This document shows positions 1 to 10,000 of a stretch of 64,000 nucleotides of DNA, piece after piece. Where the stretch lies: NCBI GenBank assembly GCA_963718605.1, contig OY970363.1:1984001-2048000 (forward strand), read 5' to 3'. Positions within the stretch are counted from its first letter, which is position 1. Every line of letters starts with the position of its first letter. This DNA is from JACCXE01 sp963718605. Its GTDB lineage: Bacteria; Actinomycetota; Acidimicrobiia; Acidimicrobiales; JACCXE01. Under the pieces are notes generated by a model, which worked only from the letters and a program-made list of their open reading frames with translations, did not search any database and was not told where the DNA came from. Made by a program: the position numbers and the translations under genes.

Positions 1-1630
1 TGACGACCCACTGCGCGTGGTCGCGTGCCTCCGAGTCGCGTTGGAACAGCAGCCCGGTCTTGTTGTAGCCGCGACGGAAGTACTTCCCGATCGATGTCGT
101 GTCTTTGTAACGCTGCGCGACGCCGCCGGCACGAGACACGATCGCGTCGTTCTTGATGGCATCGACCGCGAAATCCGGTTCGATCTCGTCGTAGTTCACG
201 CCCGCCGCCTGGTCCGAGAACGTCGCGACCGGCGACGTGTACGGCGACCGCAGCAGCGCCTGCCGGTCACGGAACCGCACCTGCCCGGCCGGCGTGACGA
301 ACACTGCGCCGTTCTCGGTTTCGGCGATGGCCTTCAACGCGTCGAGCGCGGACCCCGAAAAAGCGGCTGGCTGCATCGTCGAGATCCCCGGCGAAATGTT
401 CCTGTCCGCGGCCGACCAGCCGGCCGCGTCGAGGATTCGGTTGACTCGCGCGCCGGTATCGTCGCCTGCCCACCCAGTGCCGAAGGCGATGAGGCCATGC
501 ACGATGGCGTCGGTCGACGACAACGCCGTGTTGTACAACGCGCCGTTCGCGACCGAACCAGCCAAGCCGAACCGGACGCCGGTGCCGGCACCGACATGCC
601 GGTGGCCGAACGCGATGATCGTCGGCGACGTCGGGAAGACCGGTGAACCCGCGGCGGCACCCGCGCCGGCGAGCCCGTCGACATACAGCACCATCGATGT
701 CGCCGACGCGCACACCAGCATGATGTGGTGCGGCTTGCCGTCAGCGATCGGCCGCCACGAATACACCGAGCGGGTCTGACCCGCGGACGTCATGAACGCG
801 CCGACGTAGCCACCAACCCCGGTCCCGAAGCTGCCGGCGCCGCCCAAGTCGTCGATGACCTCGATCGTGACCCCGTAGCCGTTGGTCGTCGTGTCGCGTA
901 GCTGAAAGATGTAGCGCCGCATCGCCGTCGTCGAGGGATCGGGATCAATCGTCTCGTCGATCTGCACCACGCACTCGACCGTGAACGGATACGCCGTGAT
1001 CGGCCCGCCAGCAATCGACGCGTACTTGCCGCGCTGATCCTCGGCGTGAGCGAAATACGTGCCTGCCATCGACGAGCCCGACACGAGCGACGACGACGTG
1101 GGCCTTCCCTCATACGCACCGTCGAAGGTGCCGGCCACATCGACCATCGAATTGTCTGACGCCGACGAGTCCGACAGGGGCCACCACGCCACCGGCGCGC
1201 TGGTTCGCATCTCGATCTCGAGCGCCGAGCCGGCCAGCGGCGCCGCCGCAAGCGCGATAAACGCGTCAGTTGCTTTGAGACTCACGGCGCCTTCGAACGG
1301 ATAGTTGCTGGACTGTGGCCAGTCCTCGACATAGCCGTTGAAGAGGTCATAAACGACCGCCGCCCACGTCGCGCGCACACGGATGCGTCGCATCGGCAAC
1401 ACGTTCGGCGAATACGGCGACGCCGCGTTGTTCGGGTTAAACCGGCCATCGCTGTTATCGAGAACCAGATCGAGCGTGCCGGCCTCGAACGCATCGAGTT
1501 CCCGTTGGCGGTGCGCGCCGTTGACCCTCATGGACTTCACGAACGCTGAAACGTCTGTCCATGTCGGCACAGCGGCGCCCGGCAACGTCGCGAAAGCGAC
1601 CTCCGTTGTCACAGTCGGAAAACCAGCCAT
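1..1630 (-). CDS. Phage minor tail protein with LamG domain (3' end outside window)
   Basis: Open reading frame from an ATG at 1630 that stays open to the left edge, giving at least 543 residues. The N-terminus has the pattern LDLVLDNSDGRFNPNN followed by LPMRRIRVRATW, which I recognise from minor tail proteins encoded just after the tape measure in actinophages. From about residue 150 (VAWWPLSDSS) to about 330 the sequence reads as a LamG/concanavalin-like jelly roll, often used for carbohydrate contact at the tail tip. It begins 3 bases after the tape-measure stop, in the same late operon. Role in host recognition is inferred from family and position; the C-terminal half is not visible. Confidence 0.8.
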   Translation of the reverse strand, partial: MAGFPTVTTEVAFATLPGAAVPTWTDVSAFVKSMRVNGAHRQRELDAFEAGTLDLVLDNSDGRFNPNNAASPYSPNVLPMRRIRVRATWAAVVYDLFNGYVEDWPQSSNYPFEGAVSLKATDAFIALAAAPLAGSALEIEMRTSAPVAWWPLSDSSASDNSMVDVAGTFDGAYEGRPTSSSLVSGSSMAGTYFAHAEDQRGKYASIAGGPITAYPFTVECVVQIDETIDPDPSTTAMRRYIFQLRDTTTNGYGVTIEVIDDLGGAGSFGTGVGGYVGAFMTSAGQTRSVYSWRPIADGKPHHIMLVCASATSMVLYVDGLAGAGAAAGSPVFPTSPTIIAFGHRHVGAGTGVRFGLAGSVANGALYNTALSSTDAIVHGLIAFGTGWAGDDTGARVNRILDAAGWSAADRNISPGISTMQPAAFSGSALDALKAIAETENGAVFVTPAGQVRFRDRQALLRSPYTSPVATFSDQAAGVNYDEIEPDFAVDAIKNDAIVSRAGGVAQRYKDTTSIGKYFRRGYNKTGLLFQRDSEARDHAQWVV

Positions 1631-1633
1631 CGA

Positions 1634-3640
1634 TTAGCTCAGCTTCAGTGTCGAATTCCGCGCCAGCTTCTTCAGCAGCTCGGAGTGGATGTGGTCGACC
1701 AGGAGCGCGGCGAGCTGGCGTTCGCCGCCTGTCGCGTACACCGTCCCCGGCAATGTCAGGAAGACGTTGACACCGCCACCCGACGCAACCGCCGCGTTCG
1801 CAAAACCGGCTGCGCCGCCGCCGTTGGCCATCAGCTGCATTCCGAACCGCTGTGCGACGTCCTCAAGAATCGCTGTCGAGCGGGACCGCTTCGACGGCGA
1901 CAAGGGGATGTAAGCCTCCCCGCCGGTTTCAGGTTCAGCCCACACACGCCACTCGCCAGGCCGCGCGATCTGCGCGACATGGTTCTCGCCGCCGCTCGCA
2001 TACGCGGTCACCGTCGGGAACACCGCGCCGTCCGCGATCATCGACGCGACCGCAGGGCCGACACGATGAATGTTGACGGTCAGGTCGAGCCGGTTCTTCA
2101 GGTTGTTGAGGAAGTCCTGCCAATCCTTCTTGGCGTTCGCGGTCTGCAGATTCGCCGAGATCTCCGTGAACTTCGACGCCGGAATCGAATCGAGCTGCGC
2201 CTTGTACACCGCGATCTCCGCAGCATTGAGACCGAGCGCCTTCAGCTTGTCGAGCAGCGCGTTCTTCTCGGTGTTCCACTGCGCGGTGAGCTGTCCTGCC
2301 GACGCGCCCGCCTGCGCCATCGCCTGAATGTGCGACGTTGACGCCGTGATGACCGAATCGATCGCCTCACGATTCCGTCGTCCCGCATCGGAGTTGATGT
2401 CGAGTGTCACCCCGTGCTGCTTCACCGACGCCGTGACAGCTTCGAGGGCATCGCGGAAACGGATGTCGGCCGTTTCCGCGGAAACGTTGACACCGATGAA
2501 CCGATCGAATGCGTCCGACAACGACGACAGCGCCGCCTTCGCCGCGTCCGCTGGGTCGACGATCTCGCCGGCGGCTTCGCCAAGCCCGGCGACGTCCGGC
2601 GCGGCGTCGCTTGCCGCGTCGCCAGCGTTCTTGGCGCCGCCCGCCGCATCGTCCGACTTCTCGCCGAAGAGGTCCATAGCGAAGCCGGCGACGCCGAGCA
2701 CCTGGCCGACCCCCGGAATCGCCCGAGCCGCGACGTCGAACACGTTCTCGAGGCCGCCAACCTTGTTCGCGAGCTTGTCGACATTCTCGATCACGACGGT
2801 GGTGGAGGTCGCGTACTTCGTTAACAGAGGAATGAGGCCTGACCCCAGCTCGCGCTCCAGGCCGCCGAACGCCTGGCCGAGTTCGTATTGCGCCTTCTTG
2901 TACTCGGCCGCCTTCTTAAGATCAGCGTCGGTGAGGATCTCGTGGTGGCGCGAGGCCGCGGCCCACACGCCATCAATCTCGCCCCGCGTTTTCGACAGAA
3001 TCGGGAGCAGCGAAGCGCCCGCCTTACCGAAAGCGGCGAAGGCGATGCCAGCCTTCTTTGCCGGATCGTCGGTGCGGTTATACGCCTCGGAAACGTTCAG
3101 CAGAGTGCCGGTCAGGTTCGTGGTGCCGTCAGCGTTCTTCTCGACTTCGATGCCTGCCGCGTGAAGCTTGTCCTTGTGCTTCTCGACGTTGATGCCCAGT
3201 TTGAAAACGGCAGACGACATCGTGTCGGCTGCGACGCCGTACCGGTTTCCGAGCGCAACGAACCTCGAGGCTTCCTCAGCTCCAGCCCCGGACACGCGCG
3301 CGAACTGCTTGACCTCACCAGCCAACGATTGGAACTTGGCGATGCCCGACACGGCCATCTTCTCGATGCCTACGGCGATCGCACCCACAGCTGCACCGGC
3401 AGCGACCGCTGGGACCGGAATGGCGCCGAGCCCGCCCACCATGCCGTTCAGCGTCGACGACGCCTTTTGGCCGATCGGGCCGAACGAATCGAGCTTGCCC
3501 GTCACCTTCGACAATGCTGAATGGGCCTTGTCGCCGGCGACACCGAACTTGCCGAGAGACGATTCCGCTTCGGAGATCGCCTTCTTGCCCGATGAGGCGT
3601 CACCGATGATTCGCCACGTGAGCTTGCGTTCGCTGGCCAT
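1634..3640 (-). CDS. Tail tape measure protein
   Basis: 668 residues, Ala/Lys/Asp-rich, largely helical, with a hydrophobic Gly/Ala segment near residues 70-95 as is usual in tape measures. The C-terminus carries ETGGEAYIPLSPSKR and a STAILEDVAQRFG-like helix, typical of actinophage tape measures. It sets tail length; by the usual rule of about 0.15 nm per residue the tail would be near 100 nm. Its ATG overlaps the stop of the frameshifted chaperone (ATGA), and the LamG protein follows. Codons near residue 390 contain one of the GTTTC-N4-GAAAC palindromes, read as N-V-S-A-E-T. Identification rests on length, composition, end motif and order. Confidence 0.93.
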   Translation of the reverse strand: MASERKLTWRIIGDASSGKKAISEAESSLGKFGVAGDKAHSALSKVTGKLDSFGPIGQKASSTLNGMVGGLGAIPVPAVAAGAAVGAIAVGIEKMAVSGIAKFQSLAGEVKQFARVSGAGAEEASRFVALGNRYGVAADTMSSAVFKLGINVEKHKDKLHAAGIEVEKNADGTTNLTGTLLNVSEAYNRTDDPAKKAGIAFAAFGKAGASLLPILSKTRGEIDGVWAAASRHHEILTDADLKKAAEYKKAQYELGQAFGGLERELGSGLIPLLTKYATSTTVVIENVDKLANKVGGLENVFDVAARAIPGVGQVLGVAGFAMDLFGEKSDDAAGGAKNAGDAASDAAPDVAGLGEAAGEIVDPADAAKAALSSLSDAFDRFIGVNVSAETADIRFRDALEAVTASVKQHGVTLDINSDAGRRNREAIDSVITASTSHIQAMAQAGASAGQLTAQWNTEKNALLDKLKALGLNAAEIAVYKAQLDSIPASKFTEISANLQTANAKKDWQDFLNNLKNRLDLTVNIHRVGPAVASMIADGAVFPTVTAYASGGENHVAQIARPGEWRVWAEPETGGEAYIPLSPSKRSRSTAILEDVAQRFGMQLMANGGGAAGFANAAVASGGGVNVFLTLPGTVYATGGERQLAALLVDHIHSELLKKLARNSTLKLS
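2472..2485. promoter_or_regulatory. parS-like palindrome, copy in tape measure gene
   Basis: GTTTCCGCGGAAAC, a perfect 14-bp palindrome with the same outer arms (GTTTC/GAAAC) as bacterial parS sites (GTTTCACGTGAAAC). It lies inside coding sequence and is read as V-S-A-E-T. Confidence 0.5.
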
Positions 3641-4088
3641 CAGCCCTCCTCGTCGTCGTTTGGCACCATCAGCGCCTCGACGGCGCGGAGGTAGTTGAGG
3701 TAGGCGTCGATCTCGCCGTCCGTGAGAAGGTCGAGGTCAGGCGGGTGAATCCCGAAGATGTGGCTGAGCGCCGGCAGCCACGGCCTTAGCTGCCGGCGTC
3801 GCCTGGGGGGATCGGATCGCCACCTGCGGCCGACAGCGAGGCCAACGTGACCTTGCTCGCGACCTCTTCGAATTCGAGCGCCGCGTTGTCGCGTCGCAAA
3901 CGCATCCACAGCAAGGCGGCGACGGTGTACGGATCGAGCTTCTGCAACGAGTCCAACACGTCACGCGCGAACAGCCCGGCTTGTTGCTGCAGCGCGCGCC
4001 ACTCCAGCGCGTCGATGTCCGAAAGGTCGATCGTGTACAGCGCGCCTTCGAAGGGCACTTCCACCGTGGGCAACTCGAGCGTCGTCAT
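3640..4088 (-). CDS. Tail assembly chaperone, -1 frameshift fusion (gpGT-like)
   Basis: Predicted long form of the tail assembly chaperone. Translation starts at ATG 4088, reads 95 codons to the CCCCCCA heptamer at 3810-3804, slips back one base and continues 54 codons to the TGA at 3640-3642, giving about 149 residues. The extension includes LSHIFGIHPPDLDLLTDGEI. In lambda and most siphophages this product, with the unshifted form, coats the tape measure during tail assembly. Frame, slippery heptamer and position between the major tail protein cluster and tape measure all agree. The fusion itself is inferred, not observed. Confidence 0.82.
3786..4088 (-). CDS. Tail assembly chaperone, unshifted form (gpG-like)
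   Basis: 100 residues from ATG 4088 to TAA, beginning MTTLELPTVEVPFEGALYTI. The acidic, Leu-rich mid-region (QQQAGLFARDVLDSLQKLDP) and the C-terminal VTLASLSAAGGDPIPPGDAG are in keeping with gpG-type chaperones of small actinophages. The start overlaps the stop of the upstream gp10-like gene as ATGA. The gene ends 18 bases after the slippery heptamer, as in lambda G/GT. Confidence 0.8.
   Translation of the reverse strand: MTTLELPTVEVPFEGALYTIDLSDIDALEWRALQQQAGLFARDVLDSLQKLDPYTVAALLWMRLRRDNAALEFEEVASKVTLASLSAAGGDPIPPGDAGS
3804..3810 (-). other. Programmed -1 frameshift slippery site CCCCCCA
   Basis: Minus-strand heptamer C CCC CCA in the correct phase (X XXY YYZ) relative to ATG 4088. The codons after a -1 slip are open for 54 residues and end exactly where the tape measure begins. 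Confidence 0.75.
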
Positions 4089-4519
4089 CAGTCAGGGAAC
4101 GCCTTTCGCATGAGAGTGTCGAACAGCTCGCCGAGTTGCTGTTCCATGTGATCGCGACCGGTACGGATCGCGGGGAACAGCGAGTAGCCGGCGTTCGCGC
4201 CGGAGCCGCGCCAGGGCTGAAACTGTTGCGTGGTCGGGCTGCGCCGGCCGCCGAACTCCGCGCCCATCGAGTACGGATGCGCGCTGTCGCCCATCGCGAC
4301 CGATGCGCCGGACTGTTGTGCCAGCGCGCGCACCGTCGACGCAACCTTTGGTGCGACGCCGCCGCGAGCCGCGAACGAGGCGCGCGCGTCGGTGGCGACC
4401 TTGTCGGCGATCTCCTTGTAGCCGACCTTCAGTGCCCGCGGTAGCTCGGCGTCCACCGCCTTGAGCGCGGCGCGACATTCCTTGGCGCCCTCAATGCGAA
4501 CCCCGAGCGTGTTCGCCAT
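4088..4519 (-). CDS. HK97 gp10-like tail/neck completion protein
   Basis: 143 residues. The N-terminus resembles the HK97-gp10 family: a short strand, then an amphipathic helix (GAKECRAALKAVDAELPRAL) and a second helix (VATDARASFAARG), followed by a His-Pro-rich middle (GDSAHPYSMGAEFGG) and a helical end. These proteins sit at the head-tail interface or tail terminator region. Its ATG directly follows the end of the major tail protein gene, and its stop overlaps the chaperone start. The family match is by pattern, so the exact neck position is uncertain. Confidence 0.6.
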   Translation of the reverse strand: MANTLGVRIEGAKECRAALKAVDAELPRALKVGYKEIADKVATDARASFAARGGVAPKVASTVRALAQQSGASVAMGDSAHPYSMGAEFGGRRSPTTQQFQPWRGSGANAGYSLFPAIRTGRDHMEQQLGELFDTLMRKAFPD

Positions 4520-5479
4520 CTACGAGACGGTGTCGGTCGACTGGTAGATCGCGGTGATCGCGGCACCAGCGCCCGCACCCGAGTCCAGGCACACGAACGG
4601 CAACGGCTGTTGCGACATGCCGACTTCGGCCTTCGGCGTTTCGCCGTCGAAGCGGACGTTGCACGTCACCTGCAACAGGTAATGCACGGCGCCACCAGCG
4701 ATGCCGCCGTCGAACTGCAGGACGAGCGCGGCCTCGGTGCCGTTGACGAAGCGGTTGTACGCAGTGAGGTCATCGAAGTCGGCATCGATCATCCCCGAGT
4801 ACTTCCGCCAGTCGGCCTGCAATGGTTGCTTCGCCAACGCGGAACCGAGAAAGTGCCGTGACGTGGCGAGGCCGTTGTCGCCCTTCACCGTGCATTCCCG
4901 CGCGTTCACCGCAGAGCCCCCAACGGTGAGCGTCGCCTGCGTGAACACGAGCAAACCCAGGTTCGCCGGATACGACGCTGTCGCAAGCCCCGTGGCGGTC
5001 GCTTCATCGTTGCCGTCGATAGACACCTTCAGTCGGCCGATCTCGCCGACCTTGCCGCCCAACTCCCAGCTCGTGATCTTGCAGCCGGGATACGTGAACG
5101 GCCGCACCGTTCCGCCCGAATCGACGACGCCCTTCTGAATCGTCAGGCCAGTCGGCAACGCTGCCGGGGTGAACGTCTGCGTCGTCACACCCGAAACCGG
5201 CGCTCCCAGAGCGACGCCGCCGAACATGTGCTTCAGCCACAAGCCCATCGACTTGTTCGCCAACTCCATCTCGATGTCGCCATCGACCGTGCGACGCCCG
5301 GGCGCCCACCGGTCCGAGCGACCGACGAGCTTGCCGGAGCGGATCGCCTTCGACTCGATGCGCTCGACGTGCAATGCGAGCGACTCGCTGACGAACTCAT
5401 AGAACCGCGACACCGTGACCGGCGTGCCGTACGTCGACTCTTCGGCGATGCCGAGTTGGTCGTCTACCTGTGTCGCCAT
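4520..5479 (-). CDS. Major tail protein
   Basis: About 319 residues from ATG 5479 (MATQVDDQLGIAEESTYGTP), preferred over an upstream in-frame start because it follows the end of the 60-residue gene. The opening with 'GIAEESTYGTPVT', the mid-part SWELGGKVGEIGRLKVSIDG and a beta-rich composition fit tail-tube proteins of actinobacterial siphophages. It would polymerise around the tape measure. Position between the tail terminator and the chaperone genes is standard for this role. Confidence 0.82.
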   Translation of the reverse strand: MATQVDDQLGIAEESTYGTPVTVSRFYEFVSESLALHVERIESKAIRSGKLVGRSDRWAPGRRTVDGDIEMELANKSMGLWLKHMFGGVALGAPVSGVTTQTFTPAALPTGLTIQKGVVDSGGTVRPFTYPGCKITSWELGGKVGEIGRLKVSIDGNDEATATGLATASYPANLGLLVFTQATLTVGGSAVNARECTVKGDNGLATSRHFLGSALAKQPLQADWRKYSGMIDADFDDLTAYNRFVNGTEAALVLQFDGGIAGGAVHYLLQVTCNVRFDGETPKAEVGMSQQPLPFVCLDSGAGAGAAITAIYQSTDTVS

Positions 5480-5481
5480 GA

Positions 5482-5664
5482 CTAGCTCGCTTTCTTCGAG
5501 GACTTGGCCGTCTTCGCGGGCGCGTCGCCGCGCCACGCGTCGGTCTGCTCGAGCAGCCCCGCACCAATTTCTGCGGAAACGTCGACGGTCTCGTCGCGCT
5601 CGACGATCTGGCCGGTCGACGCAATCTCGACGGCGTCCAGCGGCCCGATGTAGGTCACTTCCAT
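5482..5664 (-). CDS. Small phage structural-module protein, 60 aa
   Basis: 60 residues starting MEVTYIGPLDAVEIASTGQI and ending with a Lys/Ala tail. ATG 5664 is chosen because an AAGGAG ribosome site lies 9-10 bases upstream. Very similar short proteins (a VTYIGPLDxVEL start, then a VDVxxxxAxGLLEQ segment) are common between connector and major tail genes of actinophages, but I know no proven function. It contains a near-copy of the prophage palindrome (5567-5580) read as V-S-A-E-I. Confidence 0.75.
   Translation of the reverse strand: MEVTYIGPLDAVEIASTGQIVERDETVDVSAEIGAGLLEQTDAWRGDAPAKTAKSSKKAS
5567..5580. promoter_or_regulatory. parS-like palindrome, near copy (one mismatch)
   Basis: ATTTCTGCGGAAAC differs from GTTTC-N4-GAAAC only at the first base. 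It is read as V-S-A-E on the minus strand, as in the exact copies. Confidence 0.35.
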
Positions 5665-5689
5665 TTGTGCAGCTCCTTTTGAACGAAGG

Positions 5690-6163
5690 TCAGATACGGG
5701 CGATGACGCCGATGTCGCATTCGAAGAACGCGCCCCGGCCGTTGTCCGTGTAAAACGGTTTGAGGTCGGCGCGCACCAGTTCGCAGACCACCATGCCGAC
5801 GCCTGGGATTGAGCCGGGCGTGATCGTGGCGTCCGGGTGCTCGCGCAACCACTGCTCGACGACGCCGAGCATGGCGGCGACGCGGCGCTCCACCTTTTCC
5901 GCTTCGGCGCCTGGTTCCATGACATGCAGGTCCAGCTCGAGGCGATAGCGCTCTTCGCGTTGGCGGTTACCGATCGACGCGAACGACTCGTCGTCGGACG
6001 TCGTGCCGCCGATCCACAGCTGCTCGCGCTCGAAACGCTTCCCGGGATGCGACCACCGAATGTTCACACCGTGCAGCTCCGAGCCCGTGTCGGCGGCGAC
6101 CTCCGTCAGCCCGGTCAAGATCGCGTCTTTCACCGCGATGATCGTCGTTGTGGCGTGCGTCAC
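5690..6163 (-). CDS. Tail terminator-like protein
   Basis: 157 residues. A helix (AVKDAILTGLTEVA), then strands with RWSHPGKRFEREQLWIGG and a long helix (EKVERRVAAMLGVVEQWLR) match the alpha/beta pattern of tail terminator/gpU-like proteins that cap the tail tube and join it to the neck. The ATG overlaps the connector gene stop (ATGA). Function is assigned from fold pattern and order. Confidence 0.6.
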   Translation of the reverse strand: MTHATTTIIAVKDAILTGLTEVAADTGSELHGVNIRWSHPGKRFEREQLWIGGTTSDDESFASIGNRQREERYRLELDLHVMEPGAEAEKVERRVAAMLGVVEQWLREHPDATITPGSIPGVGMVVCELVRADLKPFYTDNGRGAFFECDIGVIARI

Positions 6164-7044
6164 GCGAACACCGGCCGATCGTGGATGTGCCGGCGATAGA
6201 CGGCGTCGACATCGGGCACACCGGTCTCGCTCCCACCTTTGCCCGCCGTCGTCAGCGAGAACGTGCCGCCATCACCCGACGAAAACGACGTCGCTCGGTC
6301 CGGGATCCCGGAGTTCTCGGCGAACAAGCGATTCTGAATGCGGATCAGCGCGGCGCGGCGAATGTCGGAGGTCGGCTGGTCGTAGCCGTGCGAGTAGGCG
6401 ATGTCGACGTCAACGTCGCACGATCCGAACAGGCCACCCGTCTTGCGGGTGAGGAGGCCCCACCCGTTCGCACCGAAGCCGCGCAGGTCGGCGAGTTCGT
6501 CTTCGCCGTACGCGACGCCGTCGATGCTGAGCGAGAACACCTCGCGGATCCGCACGTCGGGCAACACCAGGTGGCGTCGCACGCGGCCCGAGAACTGGAA
6601 GCGGCGATACCGCTCAACCCACGCGACCTTGGTGATCGCCTCGCACTCGTCCTCGACCTCCGCGCGCGCTTCGGCGAGCTGCGGCGTCGTGTACTTCGAG
6701 GTGCTGGCAAGGGCCGTGTCGGATGCCCGCGCAGCGGCGAGCGTGAAGTAAAACGCGCCGACAACCTCGACCTGCGTTTCCAACGTCATGACGTAGCCGT
6801 TCAGCGTGGCCGTCCAGAGCGCCGTGAGGCGATCAACGCGGCCGGAGTGCGCCGGTAGGAGCGTGAACTCGTAGCGGCCGTCAGCGGCCGCCCCAGCCTG
6901 CGTAGCCGTGCCCGCGGGCACAAGCACGTCGCCGTTGTCGCGCACAACTTCGATCGTGACGTCGACCGTTGAATCGAGCGGTTGTTCGTCGACGAAGAAC
7001 GTCGCACCGATGGTGGACGCGGATCCTTTGAGGACTCTGTCCAC
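6160..7044 (-). CDS. Head-tail connector / adaptor protein
   Basis: 294 residues from a GTG at 7044. The N-terminal third is beta-rich and Ig-like (TVDVTIEVVRDNGDVLVPAG). The C-terminal part has features of phage connectors: a helix (LAEARAEVEDECEAITKVAW), strands with the hydrophobic repeat VFSLSIDGVAY, then IAYSHGYDQPTSDIRRAALI and a C-terminal RNRLFAENSGIPDRATSF segment. It is longer than usual because of the N-terminal domain. It lies between the repeat protein and the tail terminator. Confidence 0.65.
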   Translation of the reverse strand: MDRVLKGSASTIGATFFVDEQPLDSTVDVTIEVVRDNGDVLVPAGTATQAGAAADGRYEFTLLPAHSGRVDRLTALWTATLNGYVMTLETQVEVVGAFYFTLAAARASDTALASTSKYTTPQLAEARAEVEDECEAITKVAWVERYRRFQFSGRVRRHLVLPDVRIREVFSLSIDGVAYGEDELADLRGFGANGWGLLTRKTGGLFGSCDVDVDIAYSHGYDQPTSDIRRAALIRIQNRLFAENSGIPDRATSFSSGDGGTFSLTTAGKGGSETGVPDVDAVYRRHIHDRPVFA

Positions 7045-7056
7045 GTGATGCCTCCC

Positions 7057-10000
7057 TTACTGAACCTCGATACGACCCGCCATCGCGGCGCCGCCAACCT
7101 CAACTGCGATCGCCGACCCAGCCCCGCCGATCTCGATCGACGCGCCGTCGACGCCGCCGATCTCGACACCGAGCAGCCGATTCAGAATCCGGATCAACAT
7201 GCCGACCGCTTCGTCCGACGTCGCGCCGACAGGCATCAGCACCACCGCGCCCGGCACTACGACCGGGACGCCGGCGAACTCATCGCTCGCGGCGTCCGCG
7301 GGCGCGATGTGTAGCGCCGCGGGTACGAGCAGTGCGTCGCCGTGCTGCTCTTCGCTGGTCACGCCGGGCACATCGATGAACACCGGACCCGGCGTGACGA
7401 GCACCTGGCCGAGCTGCTCGGCCGACTCGACGCCGACCACGCTGATATCGACCGCGCCGGTTGTGAGCGCCGCGACGCCGGCGTGCTCGTCCGACGTGGC
7501 GCCGACCGTGACGACGGTGACGACGCCGGGTGACACGACCGGTGTACCGGCTTGCTCGTCGGAACCGCCGCCGGTGACGACGAGCGTCACCGAACCAGGC
7601 GCAAGCGTCGGTTCGCCCGCCATCTCGGACGAGTCGGCGCCGTCGACGCCGACTGTCGCCGCGCCCGGCTCGAGCGTCGGCGTTCCAGTCGCCTCGTCGC
7701 TCGCGACGCCCACCGGGTACACCAGGAGCACCGAGATCTCGACCACCGGGTCGCCTTCCAACTCCGACGACGCCACACCATCGGGCAACACGAGCTGCGT
7801 GGCCAACACGACCGGCACGCCGGCCGACTCGGCCGACTCCACTGCAGACGGTGCAACAACGACGCTGCCGGGATCGACCGTCGGCGTCCCTTCACGCTCA
7901 TCGACGTCGGCTGCGTCCGGGCTCACCGTGACGGCTCCGGCCGTGACCGCCGGGGTGCCGTCCGTTTCTGACGACACACCACCATCGGGGACGACGGTCA
8001 CCGAACCGGGACTCACGACCGGTGTGCCTTCGGCCTCATCGGTCGCGGCTGCCGTCGCAGCGACCGTGACCGCGCCAGGCGCGACGCCGGGGCTGCCGTC
8101 CGCTTCGCTCGTGTCGGCACCGGTCGGTGCGACCGTGACCGCTCCGGGACTCACCGAGGGTGTGCCCTCAGCTTCCTCGAGGCGGGCCGAACCGGGCGCT
8201 ACGACGACAGCACCGGGCGCCACAGTGGGCGTCCCTTCGCGTTCGTCGACGGTCGCCGCGGACGGGCTCACCGTGACGGCTCCGCGCGTGACCACCGGTA
8301 CACCTTCGGCCTCGGTCGACACACCGCCGCCCGGGGTCAACGTCACCGCGCCCGGGGCCAGCACCGGCGCTCCGACCGTCTCGTTCGAACCCACACCGCC
8401 CGGCGCAACCGTGACCGCGCCCCGTGCCACCGTCGGCGTGCCGGCGCTTTCCGCAGAAACACCACCGGAAGGTACGACCGTGACCGCGCCACGCGTCAGC
8501 GTCGCCGCACCCTCAGCCTCGCTGGACACGGCGCCCACGGGGACGAGAGCCACCGCGCCAGGGGCCACCGTCGGCGAGCCCGCAGCCTCACACGACACCG
8601 CGCCGGCCGGCCCGGTGATCGTCTGCGTGAGAACCGTCCACGTCCACGACACGCTGCCGTTGCCGCTCTTAAACCCGCGGGTGTGCGTGACGGACGTACA
8701 GGACGTCGCGTCGGCCGCGTTCGAACCGCCACCACCACCGCCACCGGACTCGGCGCCGATCGCATTGTTCGCGCCGCCGCCACCACCACCGCCGTAGTAG
8801 CCGGCGCCGCCGCCGCCACCGCCAGCGGTCGATGCGCCGCCGGCGCCACCGGCCAACGCGCCACCGTTCGAGCCCGCCACGGTGCCCGCGCCACCTGTGC
8901 CGCCGCCACCTGTGCCGCCGCCGTTACCACCAGAACCCGTCGTGCCCGACGCGCCAGATGTGCCCGCGGCGCCGCCCTTCACGCCAGTGCCCGTCGTGGT
9001 CTGACCGCCGTCACCGCCGATAGAACCCGACACGGCGCCACCACCCGCGCCACCGCCGCCGCCACCACCGGCGACAACATCGAAAATCAGCCCGCCGCCC
9101 AACGCCCGATAGGTGCGCGCGATATAGGAATACCCGCCGCCGCCCGCGCCCGCAGTCGTGCCGGCGCCGCCAGCACCACCACCGGCTGCACCGCCAGTCG
9201 TCGACGGAGCGTCAGCGCCGGCGCCACCGACGATCACCGTGATCAGATCGCCGGGTTCCACATCAATCGTGGCCTGCACACGGCCACCCAACCCACCGGG
9301 CCGCGCCGTGCCACTACTAGCGCCACCAGCGCCGCCCGCGGCGGCCTGCACGTCGACCGTGATCGACGCCACACCGGGCGGCACGACGATCTGCTGCAGG
9401 CCAGGCGTCGTGTCCGAGAACGGCGTGTTCGAGTCGCCATCCAACAGGTACGTGATCGTCACGCCCGCCGTCGCACCCGTAGCCGCCGACGCAGAGAACA
9501 CCGTCGAATCGTTGAACCCGGAACCGCCGCCGCCGCCACCGGCGCCGCTGCTGCCCGAACTCGCTCCGCTTCCGGAACCGCCGCCGTAGTAGCCGCCGCC
9601 GCCGCCGCCGCCGCCCGCCGCGAGCGGGTACACGGCCGCGGTGCCGCCATGCATCGAAGCACCGGCACGTCCCCTAGCGCCGCCCGACGGGGCTGCGCCG
9701 CCCGCCGACGTGGTAGCGCCGCCGCCGCCGGTGTTCGCCGTGCTCGACGCCGCTGCGCCCGCGGTGCCGTTGTTGTTCCCGCCCGCGCCCGCGCCTCCGG
9801 TCATGCCCGTTTGCGCCGATGAGCCTTTGGCGCCGCCGCCGCCGCCGCCCGCCGCGATCGCGATGAGCGTCGCGCCGACGTAGAGCGCGGAGCGGCCGCC
9901 GCCGCCCCCGCCGCCGCCGACCGATGCACCGGCACCTAAAGCGCCCGCCGCGCCGCCGCCCATACCACCCACGCCGGCAGCGCCCGAAGCCGCGGCGCCA

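Noticed and set aside
3737..3964. +1 frame through the tail chaperone gene
   Set aside because: The slippery heptamer and open extension fit a -1, not +1, shift; the peptide is Arg/Ser/Cys-rich and unlike chaperone extensions.
7199..8797. Long Thr/Pro/Ser-rich open frame opposite the repeat gene
   Set aside because: It is the complement of the 69-bp repeats; its repetitive TAPGATVGVPS-like sequence mirrors the real minus-strand gene and has no promoter or ribosome site of its own.
8683..9822. Ala/Arg/Thr-rich plus-strand open frame opposite the Gly-rich region
   Set aside because: Composition is that of read-through of GGN codons on the other strand; no domain and no start signal.
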